From assembly GCA_025360495.1 (NCBI GenBank), contig JANYCC010000257.1, forward strand, positions 1-49,151: 49,151 bases of DNA, given 5' to 3'. Below, piece by piece: positions 8,543-17,661 of the stretch. The stretch's first letter is position 1; each line of letters starts with the position of its first letter. The position numbers and the translations under genes are program-made. The notes below the pieces were generated by a model, which saw only the letters and a list, made by a program, of their open reading frames with translations, was not told the origin of the DNA and did no database searches. Source of the stretch: Verrucomicrobiota bacterium. GTDB lineage: Bacteria; Verrucomicrobiota; Verrucomicrobiia; Limisphaerales; UBA9464.

Positions 8543-10423
8543 CTAGGGCTGCGGCCAACGGACCACCACGAATTCCTGCGGTGGTTGGCTTGCCAGCAGC
8601 CGCACCGCGAGCCGACCCGCAATGGTCCCGCCTTCGCGCGCCGTCCAAGCGTCCAGCGTCATGCCAAATCGGGTCTCAAAATCAGTCCGGTTCACCACGA
8701 TGCAGAACATCCCTTCTTGCCGCAATGCCGACAGATTGTCGCCGGGCAGGACATGCCGCACGCGTCGTGTCCCATACGGCTTCCACAACGACGTCTCGGC
8801 ATCGTTCGAGGTTACAAACCCGATGGGGCCGGGTCCGTCGGGAAACCAAACCCGGAGCGGCGCGAACGGGTCGGAGCGGTGGGCATAGGTGTCGTACACG
8901 GTGAACGCCCGGTTCAAAGCCCCGCCGTCAGGGGCCGCCCCGTGCCCCAAGAGGGTGCGGGCGGGCCAGAGCGGGCGGGTCGGCAAAACGATCACCAGCA
9001 GGAGGGCGAGTCCGGACACCCCCGGCAACAGGGTGCGAAACCAGCGGGTGCGAACCGCGGATTCGGCCTGTCCAATGAGCAGGAGGGCGGGGAGCAACCA
9101 GGCATAATACGGGGCCAGGATGCGCCCGGCCGTGGTGATGCCGGACCGGGCGAAATAGGGGCCCAAGGCGACAAACGGCAGGAGCAGCACGGCGATTTTC
9201 CAGAGACCGGCTGAGCCCATGCGGCGCAGACCCCCGCGGCGCAGCCCATGGCCAAGCTGCAGGAGCAGGAGAATCGAGACCCCGAAGCCGAGCCCGGCAT
9301 GTTCCTCGCCTGGGAGTTCGCGCACCGCATAGGCATGGCGGCCGTTCTCCGCGAATCCATCCAGTGACTGTTTCCACGCTTCCGGCAGCAGTCGCTCCAC
9401 ACCCGCGTTCAACATCCGGGCTCCCGGGATCACGGGCGGCAACAGGTTCTGCACGGTCAACAGTCCGGCGTTGTGCAGCGCCGACGCGAAGGGTCCGGGC
9501 GGACGGATCCACGCGTCCTCGGCGCTCAATCCGGTCCAATCCCCGGCATAACGTTGGTTGAGCACCGAGATCGGGAGCAGGGAAACCGCGCCCGCCGACA
9601 CCGTCACGGCGGCCAGCACGAGGGGGCGGCGCCACAGGGGACGCGCTCCCGGCCACCAGACGACCAACCACGGGAGCAGCAGCGGCAGGTTTGAGCTTTT
9701 CGCACCGGTCATCAGCCCGGCGGCCAACAGGGACCAACCGGCGTCGGACGCGAATCCGGTGGTGCGGGCGCGCAGGGCGAAGGCCAGCGCCGCGAGGGCC
9801 AGGAACGCGCCATGGAGATCGTTGCCAATGCTGCCGGCCTGAAGGGCAAAACAATAGGCACCGGGGAAAACCCACATCCAAGTGGCGGAGGCCCGTCCAC
9901 CAATGCCACTGCGACGGAGAACCGTGAAGGTCAGCCCCGGAAACAGCGCGAAATTGACCAGGTTCAGCAGAAAAATCGGACGGTCCGAATGGGCAAGGCA
10001 AAGGATCGGGGCCGTGACCCATTCGAACCCGCACGCCCGGGTGTTCAGCCGTTGATAGGGAGCATGGATCCAGTGCCACTGATGTTCTGCCAACCAGTGA
10101 AGGACCCGTGGGGTGCGGTAGGCCAGGGCATCAATGTTGTTCGGCGCATAGAGCAGTCCACCGATCAAGGCCGCCAGGAACAGCCCCGCAAATGTCGCCG
10201 CGGCCGGACGTCTCCAACGCCGCCGCCAGCCTTGGAGGGTGGCACCATGCACCGGTTGGGCACGCCACCAAAGACCGCCGGCCACGAGTCCGAGAATCAC
10301 CCCCACCGTCAGCGCCTGCCGCCCCAGCAACCCGGCAGCGGACAGGCCCCAGCCCCAGACGATGCAGGCGGCGTTGACGGCCAACCAGAGTCGGACCAAA
10401 CGGGGGGCGGCGGGCGCATTCAT
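8543..10423 (-). CDS. Polytopic membrane protein, GT-C-like (paralog of 12354-14303)
   Basis: 626 residues from ATG 10423 with about a dozen hydrophobic segments. Landmarks are shared with the gene at 12354-14303: an early extracytoplasmic loop with N-x-D followed by YRTPRVLHWLAEHQWHWI, then GSIGNDLHGAFLALAALAFALRAR, a TGAKSSNLPLLLPW helix and a soluble C-terminal domain. An acidic residue just before a Y-R-x-P-R motif in the first loop resembles the arrangement in GT-C glycosyltransferases (GT39/ArnT type), where the acidic residue is catalytic. The assignment is by analogy only. Its neighbours, a methyltransferase and a GT2 glycosyltransferase, support a role in lipid-linked glycan assembly. 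Confidence 0.7.
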   Translation of the reverse strand: MNAPAAPRLVRLWLAVNAACIVWGWGLSAAGLLGRQALTVGVILGLVAGGLWWRAQPVHGATLQGWRRRWRRPAAATFAGLFLAALIGGLLYAPNNIDALAYRTPRVLHWLAEHQWHWIHAPYQRLNTRACGFEWVTAPILCLAHSDRPIFLLNLVNFALFPGLTFTVLRRSGIGGRASATWMWVFPGAYCFALQAGSIGNDLHGAFLALAALAFALRARTTGFASDAGWSLLAAGLMTGAKSSNLPLLLPWLVVWWPGARPLWRRPLVLAAVTVSAGAVSLLPISVLNQRYAGDWTGLSAEDAWIRPPGPFASALHNAGLLTVQNLLPPVIPGARMLNAGVERLLPEAWKQSLDGFAENGRHAYAVRELPGEEHAGLGFGVSILLLLQLGHGLRRGGLRRMGSAGLWKIAVLLLPFVALGPYFARSGITTAGRILAPYYAWLLPALLLIGQAESAVRTRWFRTLLPGVSGLALLLVIVLPTRPLWPARTLLGHGAAPDGGALNRAFTVYDTYAHRSDPFAPLRVWFPDGPGPIGFVTSNDAETSLWKPYGTRRVRHVLPGDNLSALRQEGMFCIVVNRTDFETRFGMTLDAWTAREGGTIAGRLAVRLLASQPPQEFVVVRWPQP

Positions 10424-10444
10424 GGCCGCGGTTCGGCGCGCGGT

Positions 10445-11008
10445 TCAGGACATCCCGGTGCGCTCGAAAACAAAGAGGTGGTTCAAACCGAGTTGGAAAG
10501 TCGCATGCACCGACATCCGGAACCCCGGCGGGCCGAACACCGTCGGGGTCTCGTGAATGTCATATCCATGGTGTTCCTCCAGTGACATCCCGTGGATCAA
10601 CCGCAACCGGGTCAACACCGAGAGAATCGCATCGACCGCCGGGGACGGCACCGTGATCACCAGTCGTCCGCCCGGTTTCAACAGACGGGCGCACCCCGAC
10701 GAAAGCCCGGGGAGCAGCTTGGCCGGGATATGTTCCAACACCGCCAGCATCACGATCACGTCGAAGGGCCCGGCGTCGGTCGGGAGATCCTGGGGAAAGT
10801 ACCCGCGGATCAATCGGAAGCCCTGCCGGCTCACCTGGTTTTGGGGCAGGGTCGGGTCAATCCCGACGCTGCCCGGACCGCAACGGCCGAGGCGATCGAA
10901 CAGGACGCCGTCGGCGCTGCCCAGATCCAGGACCCGGTCGCCGGTTTCGATAAACGGGCCGGCCTTGCGGATGCGCCAGTTTTGGAGCAACCGGTCGACG
11001 GAGGTCAT
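10445..11008 (-). CDS. Class I SAM-dependent methyltransferase
   Basis: 187 residues. The ATG at 11008 overlaps the stop of the upstream GT2 gene as ATGA (11005-11008), which decides the start over the longer frame to 11275. Motif I is VLDLGSADGVLFDRLG, the acidic post-I region follows as GIDP, motif II/IV is FDVIVMLAVLEHIP, and motif III is RLLKPGGRLVITVPSP. This is the Methyltransf_11/23 type often found in sugar or lipid modification clusters. The substrate is unknown. Translational coupling to the glycosyltransferase points to modification of the same product. Confidence 0.85.
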   Translation of the reverse strand: MTSVDRLLQNWRIRKAGPFIETGDRVLDLGSADGVLFDRLGRCGPGSVGIDPTLPQNQVSRQGFRLIRGYFPQDLPTDAGPFDVIVMLAVLEHIPAKLLPGLSSGCARLLKPGGRLVITVPSPAVDAILSVLTRLRLIHGMSLEEHHGYDIHETPTVFGPPGFRMSVHATFQLGLNHLFVFERTGMS

Positions 11009-12216
11009 CGCCCGGCTCCGTTGTGACCGCCGTCGGTGGAAGGCGGTTGACGCCCCAGTGTCTTGAGTCCCAGGACGCTCAGGTGAAAACTGGAAAAGAT
11101 CGTCTGGAGTCCCAAACCGGTGAGCGTGGCACCGGGGATGAGTCGGCGCAGGTTGGAGCCGGTGTCCAAGGTGCCGAACCGGACACTGCCCCAGATCCCG
11201 ACCGCCCAAGCCAGGATCCCGAAGCCGGTCAGGGTGAGCACGGCACCGATCACCAACCCGGTTTCGAGATTCCACCGCCGGAACAGGCGCGCGAAGTGGG
11301 GGTCATTCGGCAGGAGTCCTTCGCCCACCGCGAACACCTTGGCATAAAACGATTGGGCCAGCAGTTGGTTGCCCACCAGCATGGCCAGGCTCGCAATGAC
11401 CATCGTGCCCACGTCCAAGGTGATCCCACCCAGCGACAATGGTCCGAAAAGGGTCAGGGCCATGCCGATCAAACCGACCGCGAACGTGACGAGACCCGGC
11501 ACAAAAAAGAGCCACTTCGGCGAATAGATCAGCATGAAGCGCAGGTGGCGCCAACCGTCCCGCCACGGCTTCAGATGTGGCGGACGGGAACGACCGTCCG
11601 GGTGCAGCGTGACCGGGACTTCCGCCATTCGAAGCCCTTTCAACTGGGACTTCATCACCATCTCGGAGGCGAACTCCATTCCCGTGGTCTGGAGATCCAT
11701 CTTGCGGTAGCCGTCGCGGGAAAAGGCCCGCATGCCGCAATGAAAATCGTGGATCGGGGTCTTGAAGAAGAGACGGCCCAGAAACGAGAGGGAAGGGTTG
11801 CCAATCCAACGGTTTTTCCAAGGCATGGCCCCGGGTGCGATGGTGCCTCCACCGACCGGCAACCGGCAGCCCATCACCAGCTCGTGGCCTTCCCGCAGTT
11901 TGACCACGAACCCACTCACGTCCGAGAAATCGTAACTGTCATCCGAGTCCCCCATCAGGATCCATTTTCCCCGGGCCGCATGGATGCCGCCGCGCAAGGC
12001 ATTCCCGTAGCCCTTCTCGCGGACCCGTTCCACCCGGGCCCCGAGGCCTTCGGCGATTTCGATGGAGCCATCGGTCGAGCCATTGTCGGCAATCAGCACC
12101 TCGCCCCGCACGCCCGCCTTCGCCAAGCCCGCCTGGGCTTTGCGAATGCAAACGGCCAGCGTCTCGGCCTCGTTGAGGCAGGGCATCAGGATCGTGAGTT
12201 CAAGTTCCTCAGGCAT
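11005..12216 (-). CDS. GT2 glycosyltransferase, dolichol-phosphate-sugar synthase-like, with membrane domain
   Basis: 403 residues from ATG 12216, which has GAGGAAT just upstream as a Shine-Dalgarno match; the longer frame to a TTG at 12357 adds 47 untypical residues. The GT-A domain is at ~1-230: LTILMPCLNEAETL, IADNGSTDGS, LMGDSDDSYDF (DXD-like) and FHCGMRAFSRDGYRKM, typical of polyprenyl-phosphate mannose/glucose synthases. About four membrane helices follow from ~255. The expected product is a lipid-linked sugar donor used on the outer face by GT-C enzymes. The two GT-C-like proteins on either side fit that scheme. Confidence 0.88.
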   Translation of the reverse strand: MPEELELTILMPCLNEAETLAVCIRKAQAGLAKAGVRGEVLIADNGSTDGSIEIAEGLGARVERVREKGYGNALRGGIHAARGKWILMGDSDDSYDFSDVSGFVVKLREGHELVMGCRLPVGGGTIAPGAMPWKNRWIGNPSLSFLGRLFFKTPIHDFHCGMRAFSRDGYRKMDLQTTGMEFASEMVMKSQLKGLRMAEVPVTLHPDGRSRPPHLKPWRDGWRHLRFMLIYSPKWLFFVPGLVTFAVGLIGMALTLFGPLSLGGITLDVGTMVIASLAMLVGNQLLAQSFYAKVFAVGEGLLPNDPHFARLFRRWNLETGLVIGAVLTLTGFGILAWAVGIWGSVRFGTLDTGSNLRRLIPGATLTGLGLQTIFSSFHLSVLGLKTLGRQPPSTDGGHNGAGR

Positions 12217-12353
12217 ATTCCTCGGAAAGACGCGGCGTTCTACCGGGAACCACCCCGCACCGCAAGCGACGTCACCAGACGGGGGTGTGCCCAAAGTGAA
12301 GCCAAGCCACCGGAAAGCCCGGACGACCGATCCGTTTTCCCTGATTTCCAGAT

Positions 12354-14303
12354 TCAATTCGGGACCCGCCGCACCGGACGCCGGACCAGATAGAAATTAT
12401 CGACGGCCGGTGTCCCCAGCCGGGATCGCTGGTACGCCAGGTCCTCGATCGACGGCAAACCACCCACTGCACGCCGCACCCGGACCGCATCCAAATTGAG
12501 GGGGGATGATGCCACGACCTCGCCGCCCAGCGATTCCGTCCAGGCGAGCCCGTCGCTCTGGCCGGCATAGAGCGCTGCCAGATCATTCAAAACGAGGAAC
12601 TCGATCCCGAGCTGATCCAATGTTGCACCGGTGAAGGGACGTGGCAGTTGGACAACGCGGCGTCCCGTCGACCAATCCCACAGATACGGTTCGCCCGCCG
12701 CCACGGCTGCGAAACCGACGGTGTGAACCGACCCAAGGTGTGGGGTGAAGGTTTCGAAGGGATGCCGGGGCGGACCCCAGGACCCCATCCGGCCTTCGAG
12801 TCGGTGTGAGAGCCAATGGTCGGGATGAAGTTCGACCCAGCCCGCGACCAACGGGCGGATCGGCAGGAGGGGACGGCTTTTCAGCAACGCGACATAGGCA
12901 ATAGCGGCCAGCAATCCCACCCCGGCAGCAACGGGCCAACCTCGTCTGCGGACGATCCGCGCGGCTGCGGGTCGTCGGAGCACGAGTGCCAGCACCAAGG
13001 GGTAATAGGGCGCCAGATACCGGGCCGGTTGACGACAGCCCATTTGCGAGAGCAACACCATGGTCGCCACGCCGATGGCCGCCGCGAGCCCGATCGGGGG
13101 ACGGGGACGGCGGGAGGACGGGGTTGCGGAGCCACGGGCCAGCAGATAGGGGATCAGCAAGAGCGAAAGGAACATTCCCGGGCCCGCCCACGCCTCGTCA
13201 AAGCTGGTCGGCACGACTCCGAAGAACTCGAATCCTTGGACCCATCCCGGATGTTGGGCGGCGAACCCGGTCATCACCTGGTTTAGCGAAGCAGCCCCGG
13301 GCACCCAAGGAGGCAGCACATCGTGCAGCACCAGCAGGGCAAGGTTGGCCACAACCGCAAAGACCGGATGGGCCGGGACGAAATTCTGTTCGGACCGACT
13401 CCAACCCGACCAATGCCCGGTGTGCGTGAAGTTGGCGATGGTGATGGGGACCACGCTGATGACGATGGCGATTGCAGTGACGCCGAGCGCTGCCAAAGGA
13501 CGCTGCTTCAGCCGGGGCAGGGCGGGCAGCAGGGCGATCGTCCAAGGTAACAGCAGCGGAAGATTGGTCTGCTTGGTGTTGGTCAGGAGCGCGGCGGCAA
13601 CGACGGACCAGGCAATGTCGGCGAACCGGCCGCTGCGTCGGGCGCGGAAAGCGAATTCCAAGGCGGCCAATGCGTAAACAGCGGAAATGAGGTCATTGGC
13701 GACGCTACCCGCCTGGCTCGCATACACCCAACCGGAGGGGGCCAGCCACATCCACCACCAGGCCGTCCGATCAGGAACACCCATCCTTCGGAACACCGCG
13801 AAACACAGGCCGGGGAGCAGGAGAAAGGCGGCAATGTTGGGGAGAAACAGCCCCCGGCGGGAGCCGGTCCACGCCACCAGCGGCGCATGGAACCACTCCA
13901 TCCCATTGGCCAGGTAGTTGTACTGGCCGACCGGGGTGGCGATCCAATGCCACCGGCCGGCGTCGAGCCAATGCAGGACCCGGGGCAGACGATACCAAAA
14001 AGTGTCGTAATTCCACGGGGCGTAAAGGGCACCGCCGATGAAAGCCATCCCCGTGAGGACCGCGAACAGGAAAGGTGCGGTCCTTCGCCAGGGACGCCGG
14101 ATCCGGGGTCGCACTTTCCCCCATTGATCTTTCCAAACGAAGGCTCCGAGCGCCAATCCCATTGCGGCAGCGATCGTGTAGCCCGATGCCCCGAGGGCTC
14201 CGAGGGACGAGAGTCCCCAACCGGCGATGGAGGTCCACGCACTGACCCCGAGCCAGACCCGCCACACGACGGGGGCCTGGTTCGGGGACGGGATCAACGG
14301 CAT
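12354..14303 (-). CDS. Polytopic membrane protein, GT-C-like (paralog of 8543-10423)
   Basis: 649 residues from ATG 14303, with many membrane helices. The first loop has the acidic residue in NYDTFWYRLPRVLHWLDAG followed by RWHWI, aligning with the paralog. GSVANDLISAVYALAALEFAFRAR and TKQTNLPLLLPW also match. The C-terminal ~130 residues form a soluble domain rich in beta strands, including EFLVLNDL, also present in the paralog. The stop TGA overlaps a TTG (12354-12357) at the head of the GT2 reading frame. Probably a lipid-linked-sugar-dependent glycosyltransferase or a related glycan-handling protein. Confidence 0.7.
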   Translation of the reverse strand: MPLIPSPNQAPVVWRVWLGVSAWTSIAGWGLSSLGALGASGYTIAAAMGLALGAFVWKDQWGKVRPRIRRPWRRTAPFLFAVLTGMAFIGGALYAPWNYDTFWYRLPRVLHWLDAGRWHWIATPVGQYNYLANGMEWFHAPLVAWTGSRRGLFLPNIAAFLLLPGLCFAVFRRMGVPDRTAWWWMWLAPSGWVYASQAGSVANDLISAVYALAALEFAFRARRSGRFADIAWSVVAAALLTNTKQTNLPLLLPWTIALLPALPRLKQRPLAALGVTAIAIVISVVPITIANFTHTGHWSGWSRSEQNFVPAHPVFAVVANLALLVLHDVLPPWVPGAASLNQVMTGFAAQHPGWVQGFEFFGVVPTSFDEAWAGPGMFLSLLLIPYLLARGSATPSSRRPRPPIGLAAAIGVATMVLLSQMGCRQPARYLAPYYPLVLALVLRRPAAARIVRRRGWPVAAGVGLLAAIAYVALLKSRPLLPIRPLVAGWVELHPDHWLSHRLEGRMGSWGPPRHPFETFTPHLGSVHTVGFAAVAAGEPYLWDWSTGRRVVQLPRPFTGATLDQLGIEFLVLNDLAALYAGQSDGLAWTESLGGEVVASSPLNLDAVRVRRAVGGLPSIEDLAYQRSRLGTPAVDNFYLVRRPVRRVPN

Positions 14304-14367
14304 TCTGGGCGCGCTGGATAGACGGCGGCGGCCCTCCGGACAATGTCAATCTCCTCCGGGACGTGGA

Positions 14368-15477
14368 TCAGGCCCCACGCTGGCGTCGGCAAATCCAGCC
14401 ACCCCCGGCGATCAGGACGATCCCCGCGGCCCACGTGGAGGCTTCCGGAACCGCATCAAATCCCAGCACGTCGAAGAATTCGGAATCAATGGGGGAGAAA
14501 TTGATCTGCTGCCCGAGGCCAATGACGGGATCCATGATGCCGGTCTTTGGAATGGCGCCGAGCCAGTGGTTGGCCTGCTGGCCGTTGCCAAATCCCGACA
14601 AGGTGCTGCTGCTCCCGAGGGCGAACTGCGCAATCGCCGTTGTTCCGCCATCGATGGAGAAGTACTTGGAAACCGTGTCCGCCGCTGCGTCGAACGACCC
14701 CGGATACACCGGGTCCGTGGCGCTCCGGGTGGAAAATCGGAAGAGATCGGCGAGACGGGGGACCATGGCGACTTCGCTTTGGGTCGATCCGATCGATGAA
14801 AGGATTTCTGCAAGGCTTGTCATCCCCATTCCATGACCGATTTCATGGGCAAGGGCACCCACCAGATCGTATTGCGCCGGGTTGACGCCATTGCTGCGGT
14901 CGAGGTCGTAGGTGAGCGCGGTGACCAGGGTGCTGTTCACCTTGACCGTGATGTCGATTCCTGGGGCTGTGGCCGAGAGAAGTCCGAGGGCCTTGGCGTC
15001 GGCGTTCGTGATCTGGACCTTTTTATTGTTGTCATCGGCCGTGGTCCCGGTGTTGCCTGGGTCGATGTGCCAGGGCAGTTGGACGGGGGACCCCCGGTTC
15101 ACCCCGAAAGTCAGCGTTGTCCCAACCTGGAGGTGATTGTACGCCGTCGTGTCGTCCGCGCTGTGAATGTCGCCAAATAGGGCCGTGTTGACGGCGGTAT
15201 AGGCGTAATTGGCGGAGACGGGGCTGTTGTCACCCACGGAGGTGCCCATCCCGGCGGTGTACTGGATCACGACATTGACCGTGATTGCGTCCGAAAAATT
15301 GGCGGACCAGAGGTTGCCGGCCTGTTGGGCGGCGGCCAGATAAGCATCGGCTGTCGGGGTGTCGGGAAAGTTGCTCGTCGTGAAATTGAACGTCAGCGCG
15401 AGGGCGCGCGTTACGCTCAAACTCACAACCAAGCCTCCTACCAGACACCCGACCGGGGGATTCGGTCGGGTCATCAT
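14368..15477 (-). CDS. PEP-CTERM-anchored zinc metalloprotease (NF038122-like)
   Basis: 369 residues from ATG 15477 (a second ATG follows at once). A signal sequence lies at ~8-27. The catalytic zinc motif is HEIGHGMG at 211-218 (HExxHxxG), and the N-terminal part has the FNF..F..A..W segment typical of secreted NF038122-type metalloproteases. The last 27 residues, from VPEAS (343) through a hydrophobic stretch to CRRQRGA, are a PEP-CTERM sorting signal, which is recognised by an exosortase. No exosortase gene is present in the window. The expected fate is export and processing at the envelope, possibly in an exopolysaccharide matrix. Confidence 0.88.
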   Translation of the reverse strand: MMTRPNPPVGCLVGGLVVSLSVTRALALTFNFTTSNFPDTPTADAYLAAAQQAGNLWSANFSDAITVNVVIQYTAGMGTSVGDNSPVSANYAYTAVNTALFGDIHSADDTTAYNHLQVGTTLTFGVNRGSPVQLPWHIDPGNTGTTADDNNKKVQITNADAKALGLLSATAPGIDITVKVNSTLVTALTYDLDRSNGVNPAQYDLVGALAHEIGHGMGMTSLAEILSSIGSTQSEVAMVPRLADLFRFSTRSATDPVYPGSFDAAADTVSKYFSIDGGTTAIAQFALGSSSTLSGFGNGQQANHWLGAIPKTGIMDPVIGLGQQINFSPIDSEFFDVLGFDAVPEASTWAAGIVLIAGGGWICRRQRGA

Positions 15478-15830
15478 AGTTCAACCGCAGAATGCGCCCG
15501 GCCGGGGCAAACTGTCAACCGATGTTGTAAGGGTTTAAGCTACGCGCTAAGTGGGTTTTTGACTACATAACCTCCTGGACTGCAGCCATATCTTGGAGCG
15601 GTTGGTGGTGGCGGCCGTCGCGGGGTCCGCCAGGGCCGCTTTGGGTCGGGGGAGAAAGGACCGGATCCCGGTTCCGTCCGCGTCTTGGGTCCGGTAGGGG
15701 AATCGTCCACCCCAACGGAACCCTTTCCCTCGCCCGGAGCCGCTGCTAGCGTTGCCGGGTCATCAGGATTCCACCGCAACCATTGCCGTCCGGTGGTGTG
15801 TTCCTGCGCCAGAAGACGAACCTTGTCGCC
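15478..15830. other. 353-bp divergent intergenic region
   Basis: The spacer separates the minus-strand protease gene from the plus-strand prepilin gene. Apart from the possible promoter at 15489-15518 I see no gene, no strong hairpin and no repeat. Long open frames across it lack recognisable protein features. Confidence 0.5.
15489..15518 (-). promoter_or_regulatory. Possible sigma-70 promoter for the PEP-CTERM protease gene
   Basis: On the minus strand a perfect TTGACA (15513-15518) is followed by an 18-bp spacer and CATTCT (15489-15494), which matches only three of six -10 bases. It ends 12 bp before the start codon, so the leader would be very short. A weak candidate. Confidence 0.25.
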
Positions 15831-16256
15831 ATGAAGATTTCGCCCTTTTCGCCCCGATTCCCCGCCCTCCGGCGTCTTACCGACCGCCCGGTCCCGTCGC
15901 GCCGGTCGGCCTTCACCCTCGTCGAGATCATGATCGTGGTCCTCATCATCGGCCTGCTGGCCATGATCGCGATCCCGAACGTGAAACGGGCCTTGGAGCG
16001 GGCCCGCCTCCAAGCCATCAAGGTCAACCTCCGCACCATCGATTCGGTCAAGACCCAGTGGGCCGCCGAAAACCGCAAGGGCGGCAATGAGGTGCCCTCG
16101 GAAACCGACCTCGCCCCGTTTTTCAACGGCAGCAAGTTCCCGACCCCCGTCGTCGGGGAATCCTACCAGATCAATGCCGTCGATCTCGCCCCGACCGCCG
16201 TCACCCCCGCCAAACTTCTGGACGTGCCCCAAGGGGGGACCATCACGATGGACTGA
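15831..16256 (+). CDS. Small prepilin-type (pseudopilin GspG/PilA-like) protein
   Basis: 141 residues from ATG 15831; the longer frame to 15783 is not supported. A ~27-residue basic leader precedes AFTLVEIMIVVLIIGLLAMI with Glu5, followed by AIPNVKRALERARLQAIKVNL, the amphipathic helix typical of pilins and GspG-type pseudopilins. The C-terminal domain is short and has no H-X9-DG motif. It converges with the M48 protease gene ending at 16305. It could be a pilus or type II secretion subunit; no assembly ATPase or peptidase gene is present nearby. Confidence 0.85.
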   Translation: MKISPFSPRFPALRRLTDRPVPSRRSAFTLVEIMIVVLIIGLLAMIAIPNVKRALERARLQAIKVNLRTIDSVKTQWAAENRKGGNEVPSETDLAPFFNGSKFPTPVVGESYQINAVDLAPTAVTPAKLLDVPQGGTITMD

Positions 16257-16304
16257 CCTGGTTTAAGCCGTCGCCCCCAGTCCGGTCCAACCCGTTGATC
16301 CCGT

Positions 16305-17555
16305 TCATGTTTTAAGGGCCAGCTCCCGTTCCAGCAGGGTCGGATGCGAGTAATGGAACGTGCTGTACCACGGATGGGGCGTCAGGTTGGACAGGTTTTT
16401 CTCCGACAGTTTGCGCAGGGCTCCGAGGAGCGGTTCGGCCGACCCGACCGCCTGTTTGGCATAGTGGTCGGCCTGGTATTCGTGGAGCCGCGACCACAGA
16501 TTGGACAGGGGGGAGAACCAGAAGGTGACCGTCCCCCCCAGCAGGGTGAAAAGGAGCATGGCGGGCGCGACCCCATCGCCTCCCCCGAACCCGAACGCCT
16601 CGAGGAACCAAGCCTGTCGGGACAGCCAGCCGATCAGTCCGAATCCGACGAATGACATTGCCGCGGCCAAGGCCAGGCGTTGCGGGATGTGACGGCGCTG
16701 GTGATGGCCGATTTCGTGCGCGAGGACGGCCTCCAGTTCCTCCCCGCTCAGTTGGGCCACCAGGGTGTCAAACAGCACGATTTTGCGGAAACGGCCGAAC
16801 CCGGTGAAAAATGCATTGGAATGGGTGGAGCGCTTCGAACCGTCCATCACTTGGATCGTCCGTGCGGAGAAACCGGTTCGGTCGCCCAGGCGCAGGAGTC
16901 GGTCCCGGAGGGAGCCGTCGGCAAGCGGGGTGAACTTGTTGAAGAGCGGCAGAATGACCACCGGTGCCAGAAAGAGCATCAACACCTGGAAACCGATCAG
17001 CACCGCCCAACCCCAAAGCCACCATCGCGGTCCCATCCAATCGACCAGTTTCAACAAGAGCACCAGCAGCGGATATCCCAACACGAGGGCGAGCAGGAAC
17101 CCCTTCACCCGGTCGGCGATCCAGGTGCGCATCGTCGTCGTATTGAACCCGAATCGGGCTTCCAGTCGGAACTGGCCCCACCATTCCCACGGCAGCCCGG
17201 GCAACGCCAGCAAACCGCCGATGGCGAACATCCAGCCCGCCGCCGACCACGCGGATCCGCCAAATCGTTCGCCAAACCATTCCCACGATTCCGGGAGAAC
17301 CCCCGAAAAGACCACCGCCAACAGCACCACGTGGTCCCAGAGGTCGGACCATCCGCCGAATCGGGACTTGGCCAGCGTGTACTCGATGGAGCGGGCGTAG
17401 GTCGTCGGATCGATGGTGCCACGGTACGCCTCGGGCACCGCCCCGCGCCGGGCTGCGACATGCCGTCGGTTCAAGTGGTCGAGAACGGCGCCGGCGGCCC
17501 AGCGGAGGACCACGAGCGTCACGATCAAGAGCGGGATGAATTTGGCGGACAACAT
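16305..17555 (-). CDS. M48 family metalloprotease, Ste24/CAAX-protease-like
   Basis: 416 residues from ATG 17555. Several membrane helices at the N-terminus and a central pair at ~152-205 match the Ste24 topology. The zinc motif AHEIGHHQRRH places HExxH at 280-284, with the third ligand in HEYQADHYA (Glu359). The conserved SNAFFTGFGRFRKIVLFDTL precedes the zinc site. Bacterial Ste24-like enzymes act in membrane protein quality control rather than in prenyl processing. It stands alone, divergent from the adaptor gene at 17662. Confidence 0.93.
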   Translation of the reverse strand: MLSAKFIPLLIVTLVVLRWAAGAVLDHLNRRHVAARRGAVPEAYRGTIDPTTYARSIEYTLAKSRFGGWSDLWDHVVLLAVVFSGVLPESWEWFGERFGGSAWSAAGWMFAIGGLLALPGLPWEWWGQFRLEARFGFNTTTMRTWIADRVKGFLLALVLGYPLLVLLLKLVDWMGPRWWLWGWAVLIGFQVLMLFLAPVVILPLFNKFTPLADGSLRDRLLRLGDRTGFSARTIQVMDGSKRSTHSNAFFTGFGRFRKIVLFDTLVAQLSGEELEAVLAHEIGHHQRRHIPQRLALAAAMSFVGFGLIGWLSRQAWFLEAFGFGGGDGVAPAMLLFTLLGGTVTFWFSPLSNLWSRLHEYQADHYAKQAVGSAEPLLGALRKLSEKNLSNLTPHPWYSTFHYSHPTLLERELALKT

Positions 17556-17661
17556 CGGCGTCCGGTCAGGCTACGTCGTTGTCGGTCCCGTCACAACCGG
17601 CGGTTGAAAACACAAATTGCAACGCATGCGTACTAATGGGTAATCTGTCGTCATCCTCGGC

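Noticed and set aside
12217-12357. Extended GT2 N-terminus from TTG 12357, overlapping the upstream stop as TTGA
   Set aside because: The 47 extra residues do not resemble a GT2 N-terminus, and ATG 12216 has a Shine-Dalgarno match.
11023-12393. 456-codon plus-strand open frame opposite the GT2 gene
   Set aside because: The GT2 motifs lie on the other strand; this frame is rich in Arg, Gln and His without structure.
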